The notes below the pieces were generated by a model. That model saw nothing but the letters and a program-made list of their open reading frames with translations. It searched no databases and was not told the origin of the DNA. A program made the position numbers and the translations under genes. A DNA stretch of 8,547 bases, from the NCBI GenBank assembly GCA_934725655.1, contig CAKVCJ010000068.1, positions 1 to 8,547 of the forward strand, written 5' to 3'. The DNA comes from an uncultured Brachyspira sp. (GTDB lineage Bacteria; Spirochaetota; Brachyspiria; Brachyspirales; Brachyspiraceae). The stretch's first letter is position 1, and each line of letters begins with the position of its first letter. Shown in pieces: positions 1 to 7,066 of the stretch.

Positions 1-115
1 GCAAAAAATCTACTGCTAATTTTGTTAAACTTACAAAACCTAATATTAATACTGCTACTATACACATAAAAACAGCCACTGGTTTTTTTACTACTAACTC
101 TATAAAACTCCTCAT
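1..115 (-). CDS. RND-family efflux transporter, N-terminal fragment (cut by window edge)
   Basis: The minus strand opens with an ATG at 113-115 and stays open for 38 codons to the window edge. The translation begins MRSFIELVVKKPVAVFMC and continues ...LGFVSLTKLAVDFL. This is the typical start of the inner-membrane pump subunit of RND (AcrB/HAE-1-like) exporters: a short cytoplasmic helix, a Lys-Lys-Pro-Val-Ala turn, the first transmembrane helix, then a Leu-x-Val-Asp-hydrophobic segment entering the periplasmic porter domain. Such pumps use the proton gradient to expel drugs, detergents or lipids, normally with a membrane-fusion protein and a TolC-like channel. The start is supported by AAGGAG (121-126 read in reverse), 5 nt before the ATG. 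The gene immediately upstream is a MATE exporter rather than the usual fusion protein, so any partner would lie downstream or elsewhere. Only about 4% of a normal RND protein is visible, so the substrate cannot be judged. Confidence 0.8.
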   Translation of the reverse strand, partial: MRSFIELVVKKPVAVFMCIVAVLILGFVSLTKLAVDFL

Positions 116-135
116 TCGCACTCCTTCTTATGTAG

Positions 136-147
136 TATGTATACATA
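136..147. promoter_or_regulatory. Perfect 12-bp palindrome, candidate operator upstream of the RND gene
   Basis: TATGTATACATA is identical on both strands. It sits 21 bp upstream of the RND start codon, between the Shine-Dalgarno sequence and the candidate -10 box at 161-166. An efflux-pump repressor of the TetR, MarR or PadR type could bind here and block transcription. The palindrome is seen directly; the operator role is inferred, and in AT-rich DNA short palindromes also arise by chance. Confidence 0.35.
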
Positions 148-160
148 TTATTGTTGTATA

Positions 161-189
161 ATAATATTTTAGACGAATAAGGATATAAA
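161..189 (-). promoter_or_regulatory. Candidate sigma-70-type promoter of the RND gene
   Basis: Read on the minus strand, TTTATA (189-184) and TATTAT (166-161) are separated by 17 nt, matching 4/6 and 5/6 of the -35 and -10 consensus. Transcription would start near 154, giving a leader of about 39 nt that contains the palindrome at 136-147 and the AAGGAG ribosome site. The surrounding DNA is very AT-rich, so promoter-like matches are common and this call is tentative. Confidence 0.35.
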
Positions 190-386
190 AAAGTTTTAAA
201 TTTCTATATTAAAATTATTCTGTATGAGTTTTTATAATTTAAAATGTTTGAATATTTAAAAATATATAAAGTATTTAAAATTGCAGAAAAAAGATGAAAT
301 CTCTTAAATATCAATATAATTTTGATAATCATTTTTTTAAAAATTATATTAAAGTTAATTAAAATTATTTATTAGAGTATATATAA

Positions 387-1772
387 TTAATCTTGATTTT
401 CTGCAATAGAATTTGTTGTTATATTTGCATTTTTCTTCCAATTGCCTGTAAAATAATAGATTAGTATAAAAGACATACTAAAAAAATTAGAAATGGCCAT
501 AGCAGTCCATATACCCCATAAATCCATTTTATTCGATAAAATATGTGCAAGCGGCACTCTTATCATAATATGAGCTATAAAAGCAAATACCATAAGCATA
601 AATGTTTTACCCGCTCCATTAATTACACCATTAGTAGCAAACATTACTGAAAGCATTATTATAGAAGGCATTACTATATATATATAACTTTTAGTATATT
701 TCAATACGCTCATATCTTTTGTAAACATCTTTACTATAAGCTCTGGGAATAATACAGAAAAAATAGCCATAAAAGTTGATAAAGCTATTGCCATTTTTAA
801 TCCCGCTTTATATATCTCTTTTACTCTATCCATCTTATTAGCTCCGATATTTTGTGCAACCATAGTTGCTATGCCTGCAGATAATGCTAATAATGGTAAA
901 AAAGATAATGAGTCTACCCTCATAGAAACTGCAACAGAAGCAGAAGCCTCTTCTCCATATGTATTAATAATTCTATTTAAAAATAACCAGCTTATAGAAA
1001 CTATCAGCTGCATAGCCGCAAAAGGCAAACCTATTTTAAACATCAATTTTGTTATATTAATATCAAAAACAAATCTCAAAGGATTTGCCCTTACAATACT
1101 ATCTTTCATTTTTAAATAAATTATACTCACAGCAACCGATATAAATTGTGAGAAGACAGTAGCATAAGCTGCACCATCTAATCCCATAGCAGGAAAACCG
1201 AATAAACCTTTTATCATAATAGGGTCTAATATAACATTAATAACAGAAGCTATTGCTAAAAATATAAGCGGCCTAACAGTGTCTCCTATCCCTCTAAGCA
1301 AAGCAGATACTAAAAAATAATAAAATAAAAATGGAAAACCTATCATGCTAATTCTAAAATAACTTACAGAATATTCCATTATGCTATCAGCTGCATTCAA
1401 AAAACGCATTAGCATAGGAGCAAATATGTATCCTAATATTGATAAGATTAAAGCAAGTATTACACTAATAGTGGTAGATACTCTCGAAACATATAGTACA
1501 GAATTTTTATCATTAGCCCCAAAATATTGTCCAATCAATACATTAGAAGCAACCGTTACACCAGAAGCTATAGATTGTAATACTAATATAATAGGAAAGC
1601 TTACAGCAATAGCACCAAGTCCCTTAGGTCCTATCATCTGTCCAATCCATATAGTATCAACTATGTTATAAGCTATATTTAAAAGGTTGCCAAGTATCAT
1701 AGGCACAACCAAATTAATAAGCCCCTTAACAACATTTCCCTCTGTGAGTTCTATCATTTTATTTGTTTCCAT
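387..1772 (-). CDS. MATE-family multidrug/metabolite efflux transporter
   Basis: The 461-residue integral membrane protein has the length and about 12 hydrophobic segments of a MATE (NorM/DinF-type) exporter, which expels cationic drugs or metabolites using Na+ or H+. The N-terminal half shows the family signature around residues 24-44: Pro24, Asn29, Asn32, Asn36, and Asp39 in a VDTIWIG motif, where the acidic residue matches the cation-coupling position in characterised members. LRGIGDT at 159-165 and its pseudo-symmetric partner NGVINGAGKT at 381-390 mark the two internally repeated halves. A basic GNWKKN segment follows the last helix, and the tail is short and polar. The ATG at 1770-1772 is preceded by AGGAAAG with 6 nt spacing. 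The next gene on this strand (RND) starts 271 bp downstream with its own promoter-like sequence. I saw no convincing terminator between them, so read-through is possible. Substrate and coupling ion cannot be told from the sequence. Confidence 0.95.
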   Translation of the reverse strand: METNKMIELTEGNVVKGLINLVVPMILGNLLNIAYNIVDTIWIGQMIGPKGLGAIAVSFPIILVLQSIASGVTVASNVLIGQYFGANDKNSVLYVSRVSTTISVILALILSILGYIFAPMLMRFLNAADSIMEYSVSYFRISMIGFPFLFYYFLVSALLRGIGDTVRPLIFLAIASVINVILDPIMIKGLFGFPAMGLDGAAYATVFSQFISVAVSIIYLKMKDSIVRANPLRFVFDINITKLMFKIGLPFAAMQLIVSISWLFLNRIINTYGEEASASVAVSMRVDSLSFLPLLALSAGIATMVAQNIGANKMDRVKEIYKAGLKMAIALSTFMAIFSVLFPELIVKMFTKDMSVLKYTKSYIYIVMPSIIMLSVMFATNGVINGAGKTFMLMVFAFIAHIMIRVPLAHILSNKMDLWGIWTAMAISNFFSMSFILIYYFTGNWKKNANITTNSIAENQD

Positions 1773-1894
1773 TTACAACTTTCCTAATATTTTTAATTAA
1801 TAAGTTTATTTTATTAAAAAGTTTTGTTTCTTCTTTAAAAGAATGTATATTAAAAAAATCTTTGAATAATAAAATATATTTTTATTTATTTTTA

Positions 1895-1922
1895 AGCTAT
1901 TTAGAAAAATGCTAAATATGCT
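1895..1922. repeat. Inverted repeat (10-bp arms, one bulged T) in the divergent promoter region
   Basis: AGCTATTTAG (1895-1904) and CTAAATATGCT (1912-1922) are reverse complements apart from one bulged T at 1919, around the 7-nt loop AAAAATG. It lies about 120 bp from the MATE start and 205 bp from the NSS start. It could be an operator for either gene or a hairpin in a long MATE leader. It is not followed by a T run on either strand, so it is not an intrinsic terminator. Confidence 0.5.
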
Positions 1923-2046
1923 GTAAAATACGGTTATATAAATAATCAATGAGAGATACTATACTACAAAAAAATAAAGTCAATACATAAAACTTATATT
2001 TTTTTAATGTATTAATAAAATATATAAATTATTCAAAATATTAGCC

Positions 2047-2075
2047 TTGATTTTATTTTCTTTATATAATATCAT
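2047..2075 (+). promoter_or_regulatory. Candidate promoter of the NSS transporter gene
   Basis: TTGATT (2047-2052) and TATCAT (2070-2075) lie 17 nt apart, matching 4/6 and 5/6 of the vegetative consensus. A perfect TATAAT also occurs at 2065-2070 but lacks a -35 box at the right distance. Transcription would begin near 2082, giving a leader of about 45 nt that ends in GGAG (2115-2118), 8 nt before the ATG. Confidence 0.4.
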
Positions 2076-2126
2076 AATACATTATCTTATATAGAAATAT
2101 AAAGGTTTTTTATTGGAGTATCATTT

Positions 2127-3512
2127 ATGAAAGAGAGAGAAAAACTTGGCAGCAGATTAGGGTTTATACTTGTTTCAGCAGGCTGTGCTGTAGGTATGGG
2201 AAATGTTTGGAGATTCCCTTATATTACAGGTCAGTACGGCGGCGGTGCTTTTGTTGTGCTTTATATTATATCCATAGTTGCATTTTGTACTATACCTATG
2301 ATTATGGAGTTTGCTGTAGGAAGAGCTGGCGGGCATGATATATCTAACTCTTTTCTAAAATTAGAAAAAGAAGGTCAGCATTGGCATAAGATAGGATATG
2401 TTCAAATTATTGGTAATGTGCTTCTTATGTTATTTTATACTACTATATGCGGTTGGTGTTTATCTTATTTCTATTTTACTTTAACTGGCAAGTTTACTTC
2501 ATTAGATGCTGAACAGATTGGAACTTTTTTTAATGGCGTACTTGGAAGTCCTTCTACTTTAATTTTTTGGATGGGAGTTAGTGTATTAATAGGTATTTTA
2601 ATTTGTTCTTTTGGACTTCAAAACGGAGTTGAGAGATCAAGTAAGTTTATGATGATATCTTTATTTGCTTTGCTTATAGTATTAATAATAAGAGCTGTTA
2701 CTTTAGACGGAGCTATTGAGGGGTTAAAATTTTATTTAGTTCCTGATTTTAATAAATTATTCGGCGGCGGATTTTCTGGTTTTATTGCTATATTTTATGC
2801 AGCTATTGGACAGGCTTTTTTCTCTCTCAGTGTGGGGCAGGGAGGAATGGCTATATTTGGAAGCTATATAGATAAAAAACAAAGATTAACTGGTGAAGCT
2901 CTTATCGTAGTGGCTTTAGATACATTAGTGGCTTTGCTTGCTGGTTTATTAGTATTCCCTGCAAGTTTTGCTTTTAATGTTAATCCAGGGCAGGGAGCTG
3001 GCTTAACTTTTGTTACTTTGCCTAATGTATTTAATTCTATGCCTTTGGGAAGATTATGGGGCTCTTTATTCTTCTTGTTCCTTGCTATGGCGGCTCTTAC
3101 TACTATTATTGCTGTATTTGAAAATATATATTCTTTTGCTATGGATAAATTTGGATTGTCAAGAAAAAAAGTTTCTGTAATACTATTTTTATTGGTGTTC
3201 TTTGGAAGCTTGCCTACTGCTTTAGGTTTTAATGTTTTATCACATGTTAATCCTTTTGGCGAGGGTACTGTAATACTTGACTTATTAGACTTTATAGTAA
3301 GCAACAATATACTTCCTCTTGGTGCTTTGGTTACTTTATTCTTCTGTACGAGAAAGTTTGGCTGGGGATTTGATAATTTTATTAAAGAAGTTAATACTGG
3401 CGAAGGAATTAAATTCCCGGCATATTTAAGACTTTACAGCAGTTATATTATACCGCTTATAATACTTGCTATATTCGTTTATGAATATTTAAATAGATTT
3501 GTATTGAAGTAA
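2127..3512 (+). CDS. Sodium-dependent transporter, NSS (SNF/LeuT-fold) family
   Basis: The 461-residue membrane protein matches bacterial neurotransmitter:sodium symporters, which import amino acids or related amines with Na+. TM1 carries the family signature GSRLGFIL..GCAVGMGNVWRFPY (residues 8-32); Gly19, Ala21, Val22 and Asn26 match LeuT Na+ ligands Gly20, Ala22, Val23 and Asn27, and Arg29 matches the external-gate Arg30. Tyr104 in TM3 matches LeuT Tyr108. The unwound TM6 reads FFSLSVGQGG (231-240), giving Ser233 at the Na1 Thr254 position and Ser235 at Ser256. TM8 has Thr325-Thr326 where LeuT has Thr354-Ser355 (Na2). An acidic Asp265 lies in TM7, where acidic residues are linked to chloride independence in bacterial members, but I cannot fix the exact alignment by eye. 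The gene is preceded by GGAG at 8 nt spacing, has its own promoter candidate, and ends at a strong terminator, so it is probably monocistronic. Gln238 replaces the pocket residue Phe259 of LeuT, so the substrate is uncertain. Confidence 0.95.
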   Translation: MKEREKLGSRLGFILVSAGCAVGMGNVWRFPYITGQYGGGAFVVLYIISIVAFCTIPMIMEFAVGRAGGHDISNSFLKLEKEGQHWHKIGYVQIIGNVLLMLFYTTICGWCLSYFYFTLTGKFTSLDAEQIGTFFNGVLGSPSTLIFWMGVSVLIGILICSFGLQNGVERSSKFMMISLFALLIVLIIRAVTLDGAIEGLKFYLVPDFNKLFGGGFSGFIAIFYAAIGQAFFSLSVGQGGMAIFGSYIDKKQRLTGEALIVVALDTLVALLAGLLVFPASFAFNVNPGQGAGLTFVTLPNVFNSMPLGRLWGSLFFLFLAMAALTTIIAVFENIYSFAMDKFGLSRKKVSVILFLLVFFGSLPTALGFNVLSHVNPFGEGTVILDLLDFIVSNNILPLGALVTLFFCTRKFGWGFDNFIKEVNTGEGIKFPAYLRLYSSYIIPLIILAIFVYEYLNRFVLK

Positions 3513-3538
3513 AGATTTTTTGATATTGTTAAGATTAT

Positions 3539-3573
3539 AAAAGATAGTGCTTATAGTAGTGCTATCTTTTTTT
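3539..3573 (+). terminator. Intrinsic terminator of the NSS transporter gene
   Basis: AAAAGATAG (3539-3547) pairs perfectly with CTATCTTTT (3562-3570). Two G-T wobbles and a C-G pair extend the stem inward to leave an 8-nt loop. A run of seven T ends at 3573. It begins 26 nt after the stop codon on the coding strand, which is ideal placement. Confidence 0.85.
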
Positions 3574-3606
3574 ATTAAATGGATTTTTAAGTTTATTAAA
3601 TTTTTT

Positions 3607-3855
3607 CTTGTTCTTTTTCCCGCAGCTCGCACCCACAGGCACTCCTTTCAGTCGCGGTGCGGACTTCGTCAAAGAACCAAAAAGTGCAAGTGCTTTAGCT
3701 TTATTATTTGGAATATGTATAAACTATATTGCAATACCAATATTTTAAGCTAACAATGCAGTTCTTCGTGAAGCGTATCCGAAGGATATAAGGTTCTTTT
3801 ATACCAATAAAAGAAGTGGGGTACGGGGCAAAGCCCTGCAAATAATAAAACAAAA
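3607..3855. repeat. GC-rich structured intergenic element, probable dispersed repeat
   Basis: This island lies in the convergent gap between the NSS terminator and the end of the DUF4132 gene. It has two GC-rich blocks, about 3619-3690 and 3757-3840, joined by an AT-rich spacer; by hand count 3619-3670 is about two-thirds G+C against a very AT-rich background. Visible pairings include TTCTTT (3611-3616) with AAAGAA (3671-3676) enclosing CGCACC (3628-3633) with GGTGCG (3656-3661); TTAGCTT (3695-3701) with AAGCTAA (3747-3753); TATCC (3776-3780) with GGATA (3784-3788); a 9-bp stem at 3794-3815; and GGGC-AAA-GCCC (3826-3836). I recall near-identical GC-rich islands recurring between genes in Brachyspira, often mis-called as short hypothetical proteins, but only one copy is in this window. 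No terminal inverted repeats or target-site duplications are evident, so the borders are approximate. It could be a mobile miniature element or a structured RNA. Confidence 0.65.
3794..3815. repeat. Perfect 9-bp stem with 4-nt loop inside the GC-rich island
   Basis: TTCTTTTAT (3794-3802) and ATAAAAGAA (3807-3815) are exact reverse complements around ACCA. No T run follows on either strand, so it is not a standard intrinsic terminator. The 5' arm, extended to GGTTCTTT (3792-3799), is also exactly complementary to AAAGAACC at 3671-3678, so it has an alternative partner in the first GC-rich block. Confidence 0.7.
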
Positions 3856-3889
3856 ACTTATAATTTTTTAGATATATACTGAAAATCTT

Positions 3890-6800
3890 TTATTCGTATA
3901 ACCCTAACGATAAATAATATAATATAGAACTAACAAACTTTTGCCTAATTTCAAATGGATTTATCTTTTTGCCTAATCTCTCATCTTTTTCAAGCTCATA
4001 AAACTCTATAGAGCCTAAAACTATCTCTTCTCCATAAGCAAATGCATTAATCTTACATACTATTTTCAATACATCATCAAATATCATATATGAAGCATTG
4101 TCATTAAAATAAGTATCTCTAATATCAAGCTCTCTGCATAATTGATTTATATATGAAGTATCAATTTTCATTCCTTCAAACATTATAATAGAATCATATT
4201 TTACATTCTCTTCTTTTAATGTTATAAGCTCATTCATAAATTGATTAATTGGCTGTTCTATATCATAAAGTTCAAATTGCTCTTTCCACTTATAAAATTT
4301 TTCTATATCATAATCAATTATATGATATATACCAATATAGCAATTATCTATAAGTTCATATAACTCATCATCTGCTGTTACAAATGAACCATCTTCCATA
4401 TATCTAAAAGAATCTATTAAAACATCATTTTCATCATAAACTCCCCAAACAAAAGAGAGTGTAAAATAATGCATTATTGGATTATTGATAAATACTTCAA
4501 AAAAAGTTTTATAGTCCCATTTTCTGCCGTTTATTAAGGCTCTTGTTAATTTTATTTTCTCATAATTAATTATTTCTTTTAATGTTTTTTGAGTGTATAA
4601 AAAATCTTCTTTTACTTTTTCTAAATCTTTATCTCCTTCTGTTTCTGGGAGTTCTTTAATTATTAAAGAGTTGTCAATATCAAATATTTCTAAATATGAA
4701 TCGCTTAATAATTGTAATTGAAAGCTTTTATTGCCGTAATTTATTATCTTTTTGCCTTCTGCATCAAATCCAAAATTGGGGAATAATCTTTCAAAGATAT
4801 TATCTATATTTGTATTTAATATTTCTGATGCATATATAAGTATTTTTTTTATGTTTTTTTTAATTTCTTTGTTATTGCTGTTTAGAGAGAATTTATTAAT
4901 CATTTTTAATGCTGAAGTTCTGCCGTTTACAGTGATTGATTGCATTGTATATATTATTAATTGGGTTTTAAAACTATTATTCCAATCTATTAATAATTGA
5001 TGAAGTTTTTCTATATGCCTTTCATCGGCGTATATTGCATATGGAGTTATTATCTTTATATTATCTTCTATTAAATTATTATTTATAAAATATTCTACTG
5101 CCTTTTCAACTACATCTATAAAAGATTTTCTCTCTACAAACTCTAATATTTTCTCTACATCTTTTATCTTATTAGGTTTATCTATTTTTAAAAATTCGTT
5201 TAATATATATTTTAATACTTTAATATTTATATTTGTGTTTTCTTTAGAGAGAATATTATAATAATTATTATTATCCAAAAAATCTAATAATTCATTATCT
5301 ATATAATAATAATCAACATAATCATAAATCTCTTCAATGCTGTTAAAACAAAACTCTTCTTTACTATAATTCCATTTTTTTAATATATCTTTAAACTCTT
5401 TATAATTATCTAAATTATTTTCTATATATTGCCTATTTGATTCTTCATTTTCTGAAATGATGTTTAAACAATATTTTTTTAATATTTCATTATCAGTATT
5501 TAAAATATTATAAACAGTACTGTAATCATCAAAATTATTTTTAATATAAACTAATTCCAAAAAATCAATTAATGCATAACTTTTATTTGATACTATATTT
5601 AAAAAGTCTCTGTCTCCAAATGCTCCTTTAATATCATTATTATATCTATTTAATAATTCCATAATATATTGAGATTTAAATATATATATTGGGTAGCTGT
5701 TAAAATAGGCTATTAGTAAATCTTTTATATTTATATTATATTGTTTTATTGTATCATATATATTTTTATTAAATAAGTTTATATCGTTTTTTATAATTAC
5801 AGGAATCATCAAATTATATGGAAAAGATTCTAATATAGTGCTTACAATTTTTTTTGCCTTATCATCGCTGTCATAAAACCAATTAAAAACATTCAATAAA
5901 AATATTATACGCTCATTAAACTTAATAGTTAAATCGCTTCTATATATTTTTAGAGCATTAATTAAATCATATATACTATTGTATTTTATATGCTTAATAT
6001 TAAAAAACTCTTCCAATTCCTTTTCTAAAGATTCTAAAAAATAATCTATATTATTAATGCTGCTATTTGTTATTAGATTGAATATTGACATCAATTCTAT
6101 TGCATATTTATTATTATCTGAAAGTTTTAACACTTCATATATTTTATTAAAAGTCTCTTCATCAAGTTTTTTTATTTCTATAAGTTCTGAATATATTTTG
6201 TTATAGTTTATATGTATATTATTATTTAAATATTTTATTAAAAAAATTATATAATTATCAGCATTTAAATCTATTAAATAGTTTATATAATCATCATAAT
6301 TATTAAAATCAAAAAAGTATTTATTTTCTATTGGAAGCCTTGCTATATAAATAAAATCGGCTATAAGGTTTTTATTATTTTGTTTTAGAATATTTAATAG
6401 TTCTGTAAATTTATTTTCTATTTTTTTATTTCTGTCTGCTATAATGCTTACAGAAATCATAGCATCTAAAATATTTATATTATCTAAATATTCTAAGATT
6501 CTGTCTATATATTTTTCATTCTCATTATTAAAATAATATCCAATAACTAAAGCCATTAATGGTATTATTATATTGTCATTATATTCTTTATATGCTTCTT
6601 CAAATGTTAGTTTATATACGCTTTCAATGTAATTGTTTATATAGTTTGGAAAATATTTGTATGCATTATCAAAATAAGTGAATATATAAAATTTTCTTTT
6701 TAGTATTTCTTCTTCTTGTGTATTATTAAATATTTTTTCATGATTTATTGTTTTTAATATGGCATCTTTGATTTTTATTCCTGCTATAATATTAATTATA

Positions 6801-7051
6801 AAAGCTTCAAATATATAAATATTGTCTATATCATATAATGAAATAATTTTAAATAGCCTAATTATATAATCATTATCATCATCTTTTTGAAAGTATTTTT
6901 CTACTATTTGAGAGTATATGGTTTTATTATTTGATATATTATTTTTATTTATTTTGAAGTTTATAATATCTGTTTGTTTTAGTATATATTGTTTAATATC
7001 TTCTTGATTTTCTTCAAATATATAGTTAATATAATCTTCTATCTTTTTCAT
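3890..7051 (-). CDS. Large DUF4132 (MolR-like) domain protein with helical-repeat N-terminal region
   Basis: This 1053-residue, probably cytoplasmic protein has no signal peptide or membrane helix. Residues about 1-740 are Ile/Asn/Asp/Tyr-rich, predicted mostly helical, and suggest degenerate HEAT/ARM-like repeats without a recognisable enzyme motif. From about 755 to 940 the conserved pattern of DUF4132 appears: LFPNFGFDAEGK (756-767), a helical stretch ending LTRALINGRKW (835-845), SFVWGVY (866-872), FRYMEDGS (882-889), IGIYH (906-910) and a Trp922...EQP934 segment. DUF4132 occurs in E. coli MolR and many uncharacterised bacterial proteins, often with a WGR domain; I find no WGR motif here. 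Its biochemical role is unknown. The ATG at 7049-7051 is 15 nt after the stop of the upstream gene, has no purine-rich ribosome site, and an in-frame TAA lies just before it, so this start is forced and translational coupling is likely. I saw no terminator before the GC-rich island 3' of it. Confidence 0.85.
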   Translation of the reverse strand: MKKIEDYINYIFEENQEDIKQYILKQTDIINFKINKNNISNNKTIYSQIVEKYFQKDDDNDYIIRLFKIISLYDIDNIYIFEAFIINIIAGIKIKDAILKTINHEKIFNNTQEEEILKRKFYIFTYFDNAYKYFPNYINNYIESVYKLTFEEAYKEYNDNIIIPLMALVIGYYFNNENEKYIDRILEYLDNINILDAMISVSIIADRNKKIENKFTELLNILKQNNKNLIADFIYIARLPIENKYFFDFNNYDDYINYLIDLNADNYIIFLIKYLNNNIHINYNKIYSELIEIKKLDEETFNKIYEVLKLSDNNKYAIELMSIFNLITNSSINNIDYFLESLEKELEEFFNIKHIKYNSIYDLINALKIYRSDLTIKFNERIIFLLNVFNWFYDSDDKAKKIVSTILESFPYNLMIPVIIKNDINLFNKNIYDTIKQYNINIKDLLIAYFNSYPIYIFKSQYIMELLNRYNNDIKGAFGDRDFLNIVSNKSYALIDFLELVYIKNNFDDYSTVYNILNTDNEILKKYCLNIISENEESNRQYIENNLDNYKEFKDILKKWNYSKEEFCFNSIEEIYDYVDYYYIDNELLDFLDNNNYYNILSKENTNINIKVLKYILNEFLKIDKPNKIKDVEKILEFVERKSFIDVVEKAVEYFINNNLIEDNIKIITPYAIYADERHIEKLHQLLIDWNNSFKTQLIIYTMQSITVNGRTSALKMINKFSLNSNNKEIKKNIKKILIYASEILNTNIDNIFERLFPNFGFDAEGKKIINYGNKSFQLQLLSDSYLEIFDIDNSLIIKELPETEGDKDLEKVKEDFLYTQKTLKEIINYEKIKLTRALINGRKWDYKTFFEVFINNPIMHYFTLSFVWGVYDENDVLIDSFRYMEDGSFVTADDELYELIDNCYIGIYHIIDYDIEKFYKWKEQFELYDIEQPINQFMNELITLKEENVKYDSIIMFEGMKIDTSYINQLCRELDIRDTYFNDNASYMIFDDVLKIVCKINAFAYGEEIVLGSIEFYELEKDERLGKKINPFEIRQKFVSSILYYLSLGLYE

Positions 7052-7066
7052 ATATTAAACAACTTA

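Larger units (their letters stand above)
1773..2126. other. Divergent intergenic regulatory region between MATE and NSS genes
   Basis: This 354-bp AT-rich stretch separates two divergently transcribed transporter genes and must hold both promoters. I see a plausible plus-strand promoter at 2047-2075, an inverted repeat at 1895-1922, and the two ribosome sites: AGGAAAG for MATE and GGAG at 2115-2118 for the NSS gene. For MATE several weak -35/-10 pairs exist and none stands out. No coding frame of credible length or composition is present. Confidence 0.7.

Noticed and set aside
309..327. Stem TATCAA/TTGATA (6 bp, 7-nt loop) as a MATE terminator
   Set aside because: It is short, AT-only apart from one C-G pair, and has no T run directly after it on the minus strand. 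Such stems are expected by chance here.
871..1119. Plus-strand open frame of 82 codons
   Set aside because: It is fully antisense to the MATE gene, has no ribosome site, and its composition mirrors the reverse complement of membrane-protein codons.
1381..1671. Plus-strand open frame of 96 codons
   Set aside because: It is antisense to the MATE gene with no supporting start signals.
2864..3307. Minus-strand open frame of 147 codons
   Set aside because: It lies inside the well-supported NSS gene on the opposite strand. Its Lys/Asn/Thr-rich translation matches no family I recognise.
3547..3753. Plus-strand open frame of 68 codons across the terminator and GC-rich island
   Set aside because: It would start at a GTG inside the terminator stem with no ribosome site. 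Its Arg/Cys-rich part is just the translation of the GC-rich repeat.
3825..3837. GGGC-AAA-GCCC hairpin as terminator of the DUF4132 gene
   Set aside because: On the minus strand the stem is followed by GTACCCCAC rather than a T run, so it lacks the intrinsic-terminator signature.
3607..3855. Insertion sequence or CRISPR-like array
   Set aside because: There is no transposase frame, no terminal inverted repeats or target duplication that I can see, and no regularly spaced direct repeats.
4752..5000. Plus-strand open frame of 82 codons
   Set aside because: It is antisense to the DUF4132 gene and lacks a ribosome site.
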